NCBI RefSeq assembly: GCF_020715685.1
Contig: NZ_CP085840.1
Location: 2,604,001 to 2,668,000, forward strand
Direction: 5' to 3'
Length of the DNA stretch: 64,000 nucleotides
Source: Dermatobacter hominis
GTDB taxonomy: Bacteria; Actinomycetota; Acidimicrobiia; Acidimicrobiales; Microtrichaceae
The position numbers were made by a program, and so were the translations under genes. The notes under the pieces are model-generated. The model saw only the letters and a list, made by a program, of their open reading frames with translations. It had not been told where the DNA came from and made no database searches. This document shows, piece by piece, positions 40,513 to 49,292 of the stretch. Position 1 is the first letter of the stretch. The number at the start of each line of letters is the position of its first letter.

Positions 40513-41267
40513 CGCGTGGGCTCGCCCTGCTCGGCGCTGCCGCCCTCGCCGTGGTCGCCGCGCTCTCGCTGCCGGCCGTCCTGGCGGCGAGCCCCGTCGC
40601 CCCGCCGGCCCGCGCCGAGGAGGACGGCGACCCGGCGGCCGGTCGTGAGCGCTACCTGGAGGGCTGCGCCTCCTGCCACGGGTCCGACGGGCGCGGTGTC
40701 GAGGACCGTGGCCCGTCGCTCGAGGACGCCGGCGCGGCCTCGGCGTCGTTCTACCTGACCACCGGGCGGATGCCGCTCGATCAGCCCGGCAAGCAGCCGA
40801 TCCGCAAGCCGCCGGCGTACCCGCAGGACGTGATCGACGACCTGGTCGCCTACGTCGCCACCCTCGGCGACGGGCCGCCCATCCCCTCGGTGCGGCCCGA
40901 GGACGGGTCGCTGTCGGAGGGCCAGCAGCTCTACACCGCCAACTGCGCGGCCTGCCACAGCTCGGCCGGAGCGGGGGGCGCGGTCGGGCGGAACGCCTTC
41001 GCTCCCGGCATCACCCGGGCGACGCCGCAGGAGACGGCCGAGGCGATCCGGATCGGTCCGGGGGCGATGCCGGCGTTCGGGCCGGCGACGATCGACGACG
41101 ACCAGCTCGACGACATCGTCCGCTACACCGAGTACCTCGACCACCCCGAGGACCGGGGCGGTGCGCCGCTCGGCCGCATCGGCCCGGTGCCGGAGGGCCT
41201 CGTCGCCTGGGTGGTCGGCCTGGGGAGCCTCGTCCTCGTGATGCACTGGATCGGGGACCGTCGATGA
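40509..41267 (+). CDS. qcrC: Menaquinol-cytochrome c reductase di-haem subunit QcrC
   Basis: This is 252 residues. An N-terminal signal-anchor is followed by two class-I c-haem domains with C53-A-S-C56-H57 and C146-A-A-C149-H150, the axial methionine candidates in TGRMPLDQP and GPGAMPAFG, and a C-terminal membrane helix (LVAWVVGLGSLVLVMHWIG). Two covalent haems replace a soluble cytochrome c and pass electrons straight to the aa3 oxidase in the actinobacterial supercomplex. The ATG overlaps the ctaE stop (ATGA). Confidence 0.95.
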   Translation: MTRGLALLGAAALAVVAALSLPAVLAASPVAPPARAEEDGDPAAGRERYLEGCASCHGSDGRGVEDRGPSLEDAGAASASFYLTTGRMPLDQPGKQPIRKPPAYPQDVIDDLVAYVATLGDGPPIPSVRPEDGSLSEGQQLYTANCAACHSSAGAGGAVGRNAFAPGITRATPQETAEAIRIGPGAMPAFGPATIDDDQLDDIVRYTEYLDHPEDRGGAPLGRIGPVPEGLVAWVVGLGSLVLVMHWIGDRR

Positions 41268-42217
41268 GCGCACCGCCGGACGACGATCCGGACGAGGAGC
41301 CGGGCGACGATCCGGACGGCGGGCCGGGTCCGGCGCCCGACGAGCCCTCGGGCGACGTCCGGTCCGAGGACGAGCGCGACGGCCGAGGCCCGGCCCGTGT
41401 CGTGGAGCTCCTGCTCGGGCTCTCGATCGTGGCGGCGCTCGGCCTGGGACTCGTCTACCTCCGGGGCGGCCAGCCCCAGCTGGAGGGCGCGCTGCTCGGG
41501 GTGTCGCTCGGCGCGCTCGGGGCCGCGCTCGTCGTGCTGGCCACACGGCTGCTCCCCGACGAGGAGTCGACCGAGGAGCGCCACCCGCTGCCGTCCCAGC
41601 AGCAGGCGCGGGACCGGTTCTGGACGACCCTGCAGGAGTCGTCGTCGCCGCTCGCCGACCGGCGCGGGCTGCTCGCCCTGATGGCCGGTGCCGTCGGTGC
41701 GCTCGCCCTGGCGGCGCTCGCACCGCTGCGGTCGCTCGGACCCCGCCCGGGCCGCGACCTGTACGTCACCCCGTGGCGCGACGGCAGCCGGCTGGTGACC
41801 CGGGGCGGCGGCCCGCTGCGCCCCGACACGCTCGAGGTCGGCGGGATCCTGACGGTGTTCCCCGAGGGCCACGAGGACGCCGACGACGCCGCGACCGTCG
41901 TGATCCGGGTGCGCGACGACGAGATGCGCCTCCCCGAGGATCGCCGGGACTGGGTGGCCGACGGCAACGTCGCGTACTCGAAGATCTGCACGCACGTGGG
42001 CTGTCCGGTCGGCCTGTACCGCGAGTCGAGCCACGAGCTGCTCTGCCCGTGCCACCAGAGCACGTTCGACGTCCTCGACGGCGCCCAGGTCCGGTTCGGT
42101 CCCGCGCCCCGGCCGCTGCCCCAGCTGCCGCTCGGCATCGACGAGGAGGGCTTCCTGGTCGCGCGGGGCGACTTCCCCGAGCCGGTCGGCCCGATCTTCT
42201 GGGACCGGGACCGGTGA
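41264..42217 (+). CDS. qcrA: Rieske Fe-S subunit QcrA
   Basis: This is 317 residues. An acidic, proline-rich 40-residue head (DDDPDEEPGDDPDG) precedes three membrane helices (about 46-66, 74-96, 133-153), as expected for actinobacterial QcrA. The 2Fe-2S ligands are C242 and H244 (CTHVGC) and C261-P-C263-H264 (CPCHQS), with cluster-box cysteines C247 and C263 available for a disulfide. It carries electrons from menaquinol to QcrC. The start overlaps the qcrC stop (ATGA). Confidence 0.95.
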   Translation: MSAPPDDDPDEEPGDDPDGGPGPAPDEPSGDVRSEDERDGRGPARVVELLLGLSIVAALGLGLVYLRGGQPQLEGALLGVSLGALGAALVVLATRLLPDEESTEERHPLPSQQQARDRFWTTLQESSSPLADRRGLLALMAGAVGALALAALAPLRSLGPRPGRDLYVTPWRDGSRLVTRGGGPLRPDTLEVGGILTVFPEGHEDADDAATVVIRVRDDEMRLPEDRRDWVADGNVAYSKICTHVGCPVGLYRESSHELLCPCHQSTFDVLDGAQVRFGPAPRPLPQLPLGIDEEGFLVARGDFPEPVGPIFWDRDR

Positions 42218-43806
42218 GCGACGGGACCGATGCCCAGGCCGGGCGGTTCCGCCGCACGCTGCGCTGGTTCGACGACCGCGTCGGCGGGGCCCCGGCCGGG
42301 CGGCGGGCGCTGCGCAAGGTCTTCCCGGGGCACTGGTCGTTCCTGATCGGCGAGGTGGCCCTCTACAGCTTCGTGATCCTCGTCGTCACCGGCGTGTTCC
42401 TCACGTTCTTCTTCGAGCCGTCCACGCGCGAGGTCACCTACGACGGGCCGTACGCCCCGCTCCGCGGCCAGGAGATGTCGGCGGCCTACCGGTCGGCGCT
42501 CGAGCTCAGCTTCGAGGTCCGAGCCGGGCTGGTGATGCGCCAGGTCCACCACTGGGCCGCGCTCGTCTTCCTCGCCTCGATCGTCCTGCACCTCGCCCGG
42601 GTGTTCTTCACCGGCGCCTTCCGCCGGCCGCGGGAGGTGAACTGGATGATCGGCGTCACGCTGCTCGTCCTGGCCATCGCCAACGGCTTCTTCGGCTACT
42701 CCCTCCTCGACGACCTGCTGTCGGGCACGGGGCTCCGGGTGGCGTGGTCGATCGCGCTGGCAACGCCCGTGCTGGGACCGGACCTGGCGTTCGGCCTGTT
42801 CGGTGGCGAGTTCCCGTCGGCGAGCACGATCCCCCGGTTCTTCAGCCTGCACGTGCTGGTCATCCCCGTCGTGATCGGCGCCCTCCTCGCGCTCCACCTC
42901 GGCCTGCTCTGGCGCCAGAAGCACACGCAGTTCCGCGGTCCGGGTCGCACCGAGGACAACGTCGTGGGGCACCGGCTGTGGCCGGGCTTCCTCCTGCGAT
43001 CGACGGCGCTGTTCCTGATGACGGGCGCGGTGCTCACCGCGCTGGGCGGGCTGGCGCAGATCAACCCGATCTGGGTCTACGGGCCGTTCAGCTCGACGCT
43101 GACCGCGACGGCGGCCACGTCGGCCTCCCAGCCCGACTGGTACATGGGCTGGCTCGACGGCGCGCTGCGCATCTTCCCGGGGTGGGAGACCCGCGCGTTC
43201 GGCTTCACGATCCCGAACGCCTTCTACCCCGGCGTGCTCCTGCCGACGGTGACCTTCGGGCTCCTGTACGCGTGGCCGTTCATCGAGGCGAGGATCACCC
43301 ACGACCGCCGGTCCCACCACCTGCTCGACCGCCCGCGGGACGCGCCCTGGCGCACCGGGTTGGGCGCCGCCGTGCTGTCCTTCTACGGCCTGCTGTTCCT
43401 CGCCGGCTCCAACGACGTCCTGTCGGGCCTGATCGGCGTCGCGCCGGAGACGTTGACCAACGCGTTCCGGGTCGGGGTGTTCGTCGTGCCGGCGGGGACC
43501 TTCCTGCTCGTGCGCACGCTCTGCGACGACCTGCGAAGGTCGGGCGTCCACCCGGGCACCGGCCTCCGCGTCGAGGAGATCACCCGCGGCGAGCACGGCG
43601 AGCTCCTCGAGCGGCCGGCGTCGGAGGCCGGGGCCGCCGCCCGGGAGGCAGAGACCGGGGCCGCCGCTCGGGAGGCAGAGACCGGGGCCGCCGCCCGGGA
43701 GGCAGAGACCGGGGCCGCCGCCCGGGAGGCAGGGACCGGGGCCGCCGGGCCGGAGGTCACGGATCCGGACGCCGACCGGTCTCCGTCTCGCGAGCCATCC
43801 CCGTGA
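42214..43806 (+). CDS. qcrB: Cytochrome b subunit QcrB with repeat-bearing C-terminal tail
   Basis: This is 530 residues. It has the cytochrome b helices with haem histidines in RQVHHWAALVFLASIVLHLARVFF and SLHVLVIPVVIGALLALHLGLLW, and the quinol-site region (PDWYMGWLDGALRIFPGWE in place of PEWY). The tail after about residue 465 ends in four 9-residue repeats (EAGAAAREA / ETGAAAREA). The GTG overlaps the qcrA stop (GTGA). The last 50 bp overlap the 3' end of ctaF on the other strand, so the two operons run into each other. Confidence 0.95.
   Translation: MSDGTDAQAGRFRRTLRWFDDRVGGAPAGRRALRKVFPGHWSFLIGEVALYSFVILVVTGVFLTFFFEPSTREVTYDGPYAPLRGQEMSAAYRSALELSFEVRAGLVMRQVHHWAALVFLASIVLHLARVFFTGAFRRPREVNWMIGVTLLVLAIANGFFGYSLLDDLLSGTGLRVAWSIALATPVLGPDLAFGLFGGEFPSASTIPRFFSLHVLVIPVVIGALLALHLGLLWRQKHTQFRGPGRTEDNVVGHRLWPGFLLRSTALFLMTGAVLTALGGLAQINPIWVYGPFSSTLTATAATSASQPDWYMGWLDGALRIFPGWETRAFGFTIPNAFYPGVLLPTVTFGLLYAWPFIEARITHDRRSHHLLDRPRDAPWRTGLGAAVLSFYGLLFLAGSNDVLSGLIGVAPETLTNAFRVGVFVVPAGTFLLVRTLCDDLRRSGVHPGTGLRVEEITRGEHGELLERPASEAGAAAREAETGAAAREAETGAAAREAETGAAAREAGTGAAGPEVTDPDADRSPSREPSP
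43624..43746 (+). repeat. 27-bp coding minisatellite in qcrB tail
   Basis: Four near-identical 27-bp units (43624-43650, 43651-43677, 43678-43704, 43705-43731) and a 15-bp partial unit encode GAAAREAET-type nonapeptides. The units differ at only a few positions (GAGGCC vs GAGACC; one CCC to CTC), as expected for recent slippage. Confidence 0.9.
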
Positions 43807-44155
43807 TGCCGTAGGCCAGCAGGATCGCCGCCGGCAGGGTGATCCACGCGGTGAAGGCGAGCCCCCAGGCCAGGGCGGTGCAGGCCACGCCGAGCACGAG
43901 CGGCCAGATGCTGGCGGACGGCAGCTCCTCGACCTCGCCCGCCGCGTCGGCCGGCTCGGCGTCCGCCCGGTCCTCGGGCCGGTCCCCCACCGTGCGGTGC
44001 ACGCTCAGGAGGTAGGCGCCGACGACGACGAGCGAGGCCGCCGCGAACAGGAGGAGGGCGGTGCCCGCAGGGTCGGCGCTCAGCGCGCCGTAGATCAGCG
44101 CGATGGGCAGGACGAACAGGCCGACCCCGGCGAACGTCCGCCACTCGGTCTTCAC
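43757..44155 (-). CDS. ctaF: Cytochrome c oxidase polypeptide IV, actinobacterial CtaF
   Basis: This is 132 residues beginning KTEWRTFAGVGLFVLPIALIYG, with four hydrophobic segments and a polar loop (DRPEDRADAEPADAAGE) in the middle. Length, opening and helix spacing match the CtaF family, a small subunit specific to actinobacterial aa3 oxidases. The GTG overlaps the ctaD stop (GTGA), and the 3' end overlaps qcrB by 50 bp in antisense. Confidence 0.9.
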   Translation of the reverse strand: MKTEWRTFAGVGLFVLPIALIYGALSADPAGTALLLFAAASLVVVGAYLLSVHRTVGDRPEDRADAEPADAAGEVEELPSASIWPLVLGVACTALAWGLAFTAWITLPAAILLAYGITGMARETETGRRPDP

Positions 44156-45864
44156 GAGGCGCCCTCGTCGGCATCCGCGCGGGGCGGGCCCGTCCCGTCC
44201 TCGTCGACGGCATCGGCGGCCGCCGCAGCCGCGGCACGGGCCACGGCCAGGTCGTGGGCCGGGCGCTCGGACCGCACCGGGGGCACCCGGTCGAAGTTGT
44301 GGACGGGCGGCGGCGAGGTCGTGGCCCACTCCAGCGAGTTGCCGCCCCACGGGTCGTCGCCGGCCGGCGGGTCATGGCGGCTGATCCAGATGTTCACGAG
44401 GAACAGCGAGACCGCGACCACCATCAGGAGCGCGCCGATCGACGACAGGAGGTTGAGCCACGTGAAGCCGGCGTCGGCCGGGTAGTCCGCGTAGCGACGC
44501 GGCATTCCCCGCAGGCCCAGGAGGTGCTGCGGGAAGAAGGTGATGTTGAAGCCGACGAACAGCAGCGCCGCCTGCGCCCGCCCCCACGACTCGCGAAGCC
44601 GGTGCCCGTAGAACTTCGGCCACCAGAAGTAGAGGCCCGCGAACATCGCGAACACGGCGGAGCCGAGCAGCACGTAGTGCATGTGGGCGACCACGAAGTA
44701 CGTGTCGGTCACGTGGAGGTCGAACGACGGGATCGCCAGCATCGGACCGGTCAGGCCGCCGATCAGGAAGATGATGATGAAGCTGATCGCGAACAGCATC
44801 GGCGTGTCGGGGACGATGTGGCCGCCGAGCATCGTGGCGATCCAGTTGAAGATCTTCACGCCGGTCGGCACGGCGATGATCAGCGTCGTCGCCGCGAAGA
44901 ACGAGCTGTAGACCGCGCCCGTGGCGTACATGTGGTGGGCCCACGTCGCCACCGAGTAGGCGCCGATCGCGAGCGTCGCCAGGACGAACGCCTTGTAGCC
45001 GAACAGCGGACGGCGGGAGAAGACCGGCACGACCTCGCTGATCACGCCGAAGAACGGCAGGGCGACGATGTACACCTCGGGATGGCCGAAGAACCAGAAG
45101 AGGTGCTGCCACAGGATCGGGTCTCCGCCCCGGGCGGGGTCGAACCAGGCGCCACCGAACTGGCGATCGACGAAGAGCATCGCGATCCCGGCCGTGATGA
45201 CGGGGAAGCCGAGGAGCACCAGCAGGCTCGTCACGAAGAACGTCCACGTGAAGATCGGCATCCGGAACATCGTCATGCCGGGGGCGCGCAACGTGAGCAC
45301 GGTGGCGACGACGTTGATCGCCGTGAGGGTCGTGGCGACGCCGAGGAGGGCCAGCCCGGTCAGCCAGAGGTCCGCTCCGTTGCCCGGCGAGTAGAGCCCA
45401 CTCGACAGCGGCGTGTAGGCGGTCCAGCCGAAGTCCGCCGCGCCGCCCTCGGTGAGGAACCCCGACAGCATCACCAGCCCGCCGCCGACGAACAGCCAGT
45501 AGGAGAGCGCGTTGAGACGGGGGAACGCCATGTCGGGCGCCCCGACGTGGAGCGGCACGAGGTAGTTGGCGAGGCCCGACGCCATCGGCACGGCGAACAG
45601 GAACATCATCACCGAGCCGTGCATCGTGAACAGCTGGGAGTACTGCTGCTCGTCGACGACCTGGCGACCCGGCTCGGCCAGCTCGAGCCGCATGAGGCTG
45701 GCCAGCACGCCGCCGACCACGAAGAACGCGAAAGCCGTGCCGATGTACAGCAGGCCGATCCGCTTGTGGTCCGTGGTGGTGATCCACCCGAGGAGCCCGT
45801 GCGGCGTGCCGTGCTCGGACGCGCCGTGTCGCGGTGGGCTCGGTCGGCCCAGCGTCAGCGCCAC
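44152..45864 (-). CDS. ctaD: Cytochrome c oxidase subunit I
   Basis: This is 570 residues and twelve helices. Haem and copper ligands are in MHGSVMMFLFAVP (haem a His), WFFGHPEVYIVALP (CuB His and the D-channel Glu), WAHHMYATG (two CuB His), and VVAHMHYVLLGSA (haem a and a3 His). The K-channel lysine lies in AVPTGVKIFNWIATM. This is a complete A-type proton-pumping oxidase. The C-terminal tail is alanine/acid-rich. GTG start, 25 bases after the ctaC stop, so same operon. Confidence 0.97.
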   Translation of the reverse strand: MALTLGRPSPPRHGASEHGTPHGLLGWITTTDHKRIGLLYIGTAFAFFVVGGVLASLMRLELAEPGRQVVDEQQYSQLFTMHGSVMMFLFAVPMASGLANYLVPLHVGAPDMAFPRLNALSYWLFVGGGLVMLSGFLTEGGAADFGWTAYTPLSSGLYSPGNGADLWLTGLALLGVATTLTAINVVATVLTLRAPGMTMFRMPIFTWTFFVTSLLVLLGFPVITAGIAMLFVDRQFGGAWFDPARGGDPILWQHLFWFFGHPEVYIVALPFFGVISEVVPVFSRRPLFGYKAFVLATLAIGAYSVATWAHHMYATGAVYSSFFAATTLIIAVPTGVKIFNWIATMLGGHIVPDTPMLFAISFIIIFLIGGLTGPMLAIPSFDLHVTDTYFVVAHMHYVLLGSAVFAMFAGLYFWWPKFYGHRLRESWGRAQAALLFVGFNITFFPQHLLGLRGMPRRYADYPADAGFTWLNLLSSIGALLMVVAVSLFLVNIWISRHDPPAGDDPWGGNSLEWATTSPPPVHNFDRVPPVRSERPAHDLAVARAAAAAAADAVDEDGTGPPRADADEGAS

Positions 45865-45889
45865 GGCGGCCTCCCCCGTCGCGGTCCGG

Positions 45890-46618
45890 TCACGCGCCGT
45901 CCAGCCATCGCCGGTACTCCTCGTCGTCGACCACGCGGACGACGAAGTTCATGTGGGCGTGGTCGATCCCGCAGAACTCCGCGCACTGGCCCAGGAAGGT
46001 GCCGGTGCGGTTCGGTCGGACGTCGAGGGTGTTGACCCGTCCCGGCACGACGTCGAGCTTGGTGCCGAACACCGGGACGAACAGCGAGTGGATGACGTCG
46101 CGCCCGCGCAGCTCGAGCCGGACCGATCGTCCGACCGGCAGCACCAGCACGGGGTCCTCACGGGCCTGGCCGCGGACGACCCGGCCGTCGCCGTAGTCGA
46201 AGGTCCAGCCCCACTGGAACGCCACCACCTCGATCTGGACGTCGGGGTCGCCGCCGTGGCGGGCGATGGCGCGATCGGTGACGACGGACAGCGCGAAGAC
46301 GGCGCCGACGAGCAGGAGCGGCACGATCGTGTAGGCGAGCTCCCAACGGACGCTGCCGCTGTTGGCCGACGGCTCGTCGCCGCGACGCCGGGCCCGGAGC
46401 CCTCGCACCACGGCGACGCCGAGCAGCAGCACGACGAACACGCCGAGGGCCGTCGCGATGGCGAGCACGGTGCGCCACTCGCGCAGCACGTCCTCCGCCT
46501 GGTCGGAGGCGGGGTCGGGGAAGCCGGCCCGGCCGCAGCCGGCGGCCACGGCGACCAGCGCCGTCCCGATCGCCGCCCCTGCGGCGACCCTGCGGTGGGG
46601 CCGACGGGGCGTGGGCAC
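45890..46618 (-). CDS. ctaC: Cytochrome c oxidase subunit II (lipoprotein, CuA)
   Basis: This is 242 residues from the GTG at 46618. A lipoprotein-type signal ends ALVAVAAGC, then two membrane helices and a cupredoxin domain with WGWTFDYGDG and the CuA set GQCAEFCGIDHAHM, plus the His in GRDVIHSLFVP. Electrons enter the oxidase here from QcrC. An upstream in-frame GTG at 46732 would add a Pro/Cys repeat segment. I prefer the shorter form because it starts directly at a normal signal peptide with AGGAG next to the GTG. Confidence 0.92.
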   Translation of the reverse strand: MPTPRRPHRRVAAGAAIGTALVAVAAGCGRAGFPDPASDQAEDVLREWRTVLAIATALGVFVVLLLGVAVVRGLRARRRGDEPSANSGSVRWELAYTIVPLLLVGAVFALSVVTDRAIARHGGDPDVQIEVVAFQWGWTFDYGDGRVVRGQAREDPVLVLPVGRSVRLELRGRDVIHSLFVPVFGTKLDVVPGRVNTLDVRPNRTGTFLGQCAEFCGIDHAHMNFVVRVVDDEEYRRWLDGA

Positions 46619-46654
46619 GCTCCTGCGGCTACCCGGTTCGATCGCGGACAGTAC

Positions 46655-46703
46655 GGCGCCGCCCGCACGGGCGGGCGGCGCCGGGCAGGGCGGCGCCGGG
46701 CAG
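46655..46703 (-). repeat. 11-bp hairpin and 15-bp tandem repeat upstream of ctaC
   Basis: GGCGCCGCCCG-CACGGG-CGGGCGGCGCC (46655-46682) is a perfect 11-bp stem. It merges into two exact 15-bp units GGCGGCGCCGGGCAG (46674-46688 and 46689-46703). A TACTGT -10-like box on the minus strand lies at 46648-46653, so the hairpin would be upstream of the promoter rather than in the mRNA. Confidence 0.5.
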
Positions 46704-46812
46704 GGCGCGACCTCGGGGGGCGGGCGCGGCACGTGAGAGTCCCCTGCCCGCGATGCATCGAACGTGCGTTCGTGGGGCAGACCCCGGGCGGACCCGATGC
46801 GAGGAGCAGACC

Positions 46813-47031
46813 ATGAGCGAGCAGGCCGACGTGCAGCCCCAGGCCGAGAAGGACCCGGAGGACTGGGTCACGGGCGACGAGCCGATGACCGGACCGCAGG
46901 CGTCGTACCTGCACACCCTGGCCCAGGAGGCCGGCGTCGACGTCGGCGACGACCTGACCAAGGCCGAGGCATCGGAGCGGATCGACGAGCTCCAGCGGGC
47001 GACCGGGCGGGGCCGGCCCGCCGACGGGTGA
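46813..47031 (+). CDS. DUF3072 protein
   Basis: This is 72 residues with the family core EKDPEDWVTGDEPMTGPQAS and LTKAEASERIDELQ. Small DUF3072 proteins are widespread in actinobacteria and have no proven function; the core looks like a SAP-type helix pair. The ATG has GAGGAGCAG upstream as the ribosome site. It is divergent from ctaC. Confidence 0.9.
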   Translation: MSEQADVQPQAEKDPEDWVTGDEPMTGPQASYLHTLAQEAGVDVGDDLTKAEASERIDELQRATGRGRPADG

Positions 47032-47134
47032 GCCCGCTGGCGGGGACCTGCGGCCGCCCCGGCCCCGGTCGCCCTGCGGTGATCTTCGACCGCGGCCCGG
47101 GTAGACCGGCGTCCACAGGGGTAGTCACCACGAT

Positions 47135-47629
47135 GTGACGGGCGCCCCGAACGACGACGCGCCGGGCGGCGGCGATCGACTCGACCGGTCGATGCGGCTC
47201 GCCGAGCGCTCGGTGTACGTCGTCATCGCCGTCCTGCTGACGATCAGCGCCGCCATCGCTCTGGTCGCGATCGCCTGGGAGCTGCTGACCGGTCTGGACG
47301 ACGGGGCACTCGCAGCGGTCGAGACCACCCTCGACGGGCTGCTGCTGGTGTTCATCTTCGTCGAGCTGCTCGGCGCCGTGCGGGCGACCGTGATCGAGCA
47401 GAAGCTCGTGGCCGAGCCGTTCCTCGTCGTCGGCATCATCGCTGCGATCAAGGAAATCGTGCTGGCGACGTTGCAGGCGGGATCGAAGTCCGGTTCGGCG
47501 CTCGAGGACGCGATGCTCGAGGTGGTCGGCCTCGGCGTGGTCGTGCTGCTGCTGGCGCTGGCCGCGTTCCTGGTCCGCCGCAAGGAGCGGGAACCCACCG
47601 AGCGTGACGCCGGTTCCGGAGGCGACTGA
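47135..47629 (+). CDS. PsiE-family membrane protein
   Basis: This is 164 residues with four hydrophobic segments and the PsiE-like core LLLVFIFVELLGAVRATVIEQKLVAEPFLVVGIIAAIKEIVL. In Escherichia coli the family is phosphate-starvation-inducible; its action is unknown. It overlaps the next gene as TGATG (stop 47627-47629, start 47629-47631), so it is translationally coupled to a PhoD-like phosphatase, which fits a phosphate-related role. The GTG start has TAGTCA 8 bases upstream, a near -10. Confidence 0.87.
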   Translation: MTGAPNDDAPGGGDRLDRSMRLAERSVYVVIAVLLTISAAIALVAIAWELLTGLDDGALAAVETTLDGLLLVFIFVELLGAVRATVIEQKLVAEPFLVVGIIAAIKEIVLATLQAGSKSGSALEDAMLEVVGLGVVVLLLALAAFLVRRKEREPTERDAGSGGD

Positions 47630-49290
47630 TGGGCGAGGACGGGGCGACGTTCACCCACGGAGTGGCGTCCTTCGAGCCGACCGGGTCCTCGGTCCTGCTG
47701 TGGACCCGCCTCGGCCGACCGGGGCCGACCACGTGGGAGCTGGCGACCGACCCCGACGTCACCCGCGTCGTCGCATCCGGCGAAGCGGCAGCGTCCGCCG
47801 ACGACGACTGCACGGTGGTGGTCGACGCCGTGGACCTCGATCCGGCGACCACCTACTGGTACCGGTTCCGGGCGGACGGGGCGACCTCGCCGATCGGTCG
47901 GACGCGGACGTTGCCGGGCCTCGGGGCCGAGCACCTGCGGCTCGCGACGGTGTGCTGCTCCCGGTACTCCGTCGCCCCGCTGACCGTGTACCGCGCTGTC
48001 GCCGAGCGCGAGGTCGACCTGGTCGTCCACCTCGGCGACTACATCTACGAGGACGACGGCTCCGCCGGACCGCGTCGGCACGACCCGCCGCACGTCGCCA
48101 CCACGCTCGACGACTATCGACGCCGAATCGCCCAGGTCCGGGCCGACCCCGACACGCAGGCGCTCCACCGCCGCCACCCGATGGTCGCCATCTGGGACGA
48201 CCACGACCTCGCCGACAACGCGTGGTCGACCGGTGCGAAGGCGCACGACCCCGACGAGCACGGTCCGTGGCGGGACCGGGCCGCGGCGGCGGCCCGGGCC
48301 CGGAGGGAGTGGCTGCCGGCGCGCCTCCGGGACCCGGACGAGGCGACCGTCACGTGGCGGTCCGTCGAGGTCGGCGACCTGGCCGAGCTGGTCCTGCTCG
48401 ACACCCGGTACCACGGTCGGGACCGCCAGGCCGGCGACGACGACTCCCCGGACCTGCACGACCCCGACCGCTCCCTCCTGGGCGCCGAGCAGCGGGAGTG
48501 GCTCCGCCAACGGATCGCCGACGTCGATCGGCCGTGGACCGTCGTGGCCAGCGGCGTCGTGATCAACGAGATCGAGCTGCGATGGCCACCGCCGCTCCGG
48601 TGGATCGACCGGCTCCTCCCGAACGGCTACGCCGTCATCGACGGGCACGTGATGCACGACGACCAGTGGGACGGGTATCCCGCCGAGCGCGACCGGCTGA
48701 CGTCCTGGCTCGCCCGTCGTGGCGCGGCCGGGGGCCGTGCCCTCCTGCTGTCGGGGGACGTGCACTCGTCGTGGGCCTTCGAGGGCCCGCGCACCTCCGA
48801 CGGCGCACCGGTGGCGGTCGAGGTGACCACCCCCGCCGTCTCCTCCGAGGCGATGGGGCGGGCCCACCCGCCGGCCGTGTGGCGGCTCCTCGACCGCGAG
48901 GCGAACCGACTCGGACACGTGCCCTACGCCGAGGTGACCGAGCGCGGCTACTGCACGATCGACCTGGGTCGGGACGACCTCGTGGCGACCTGGTGGCACC
49001 TCGATCCGTGGGCGGACGACCCGACGGCGACACAGGAGGCGGCCGCCACCTTCCGCAGCGAGCGTCGCGACTGGCCGCCCCGACTGGACCCGGAGACGAC
49101 GACCGCGCCCGATCCGGTGCGACCGGGCCTTCCGGACCCGCTCCCGCCCCGGCCCGCCGACCTGGCCTCGCTGCGCCGCCGGCGCACCGCACGGCTCGCG
49201 GCCGAGGGGGGCGCCGCCGCCGTGGCGATGACGGCGTGCGCCGCCGCCATCCTCGTCCTCGGACGCCGCGCCCTGCGACGGCGGCGCTGA
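47629..49290 (+). CDS. PhoD-like alkaline phosphatase/phosphodiesterase
   Basis: This is 553 residues with the N-terminal PhoD Ig-like module (FTHGVASFEPTGSSVLLWTRL) and metal ligands in LATVCCSRYS, VVHLGDYIYEDD, AIWDDHDLADN and LLLSGDVHSSWAFE. PhoD enzymes are normally exported by the Tat system to hydrolyse phosphodiesters. Here no signal peptide or twin arginine is visible; instead there is a C-terminal hydrophobic helix (GAAAVAMTACAAAILVLG) with a basic end. That suggests a tail-anchored form, possibly cytoplasmic. Confidence 0.88.
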   Translation: MGEDGATFTHGVASFEPTGSSVLLWTRLGRPGPTTWELATDPDVTRVVASGEAAASADDDCTVVVDAVDLDPATTYWYRFRADGATSPIGRTRTLPGLGAEHLRLATVCCSRYSVAPLTVYRAVAEREVDLVVHLGDYIYEDDGSAGPRRHDPPHVATTLDDYRRRIAQVRADPDTQALHRRHPMVAIWDDHDLADNAWSTGAKAHDPDEHGPWRDRAAAAARARREWLPARLRDPDEATVTWRSVEVGDLAELVLLDTRYHGRDRQAGDDDSPDLHDPDRSLLGAEQREWLRQRIADVDRPWTVVASGVVINEIELRWPPPLRWIDRLLPNGYAVIDGHVMHDDQWDGYPAERDRLTSWLARRGAAGGRALLLSGDVHSSWAFEGPRTSDGAPVAVEVTTPAVSSEAMGRAHPPAVWRLLDREANRLGHVPYAEVTERGYCTIDLGRDDLVATWWHLDPWADDPTATQEAAATFRSERRDWPPRLDPETTTAPDPVRPGLPDPLPPRPADLASLRRRRTARLAAEGGAAAVAMTACAAAILVLGRRALRRRR

Positions 49291-49292
49291 GG

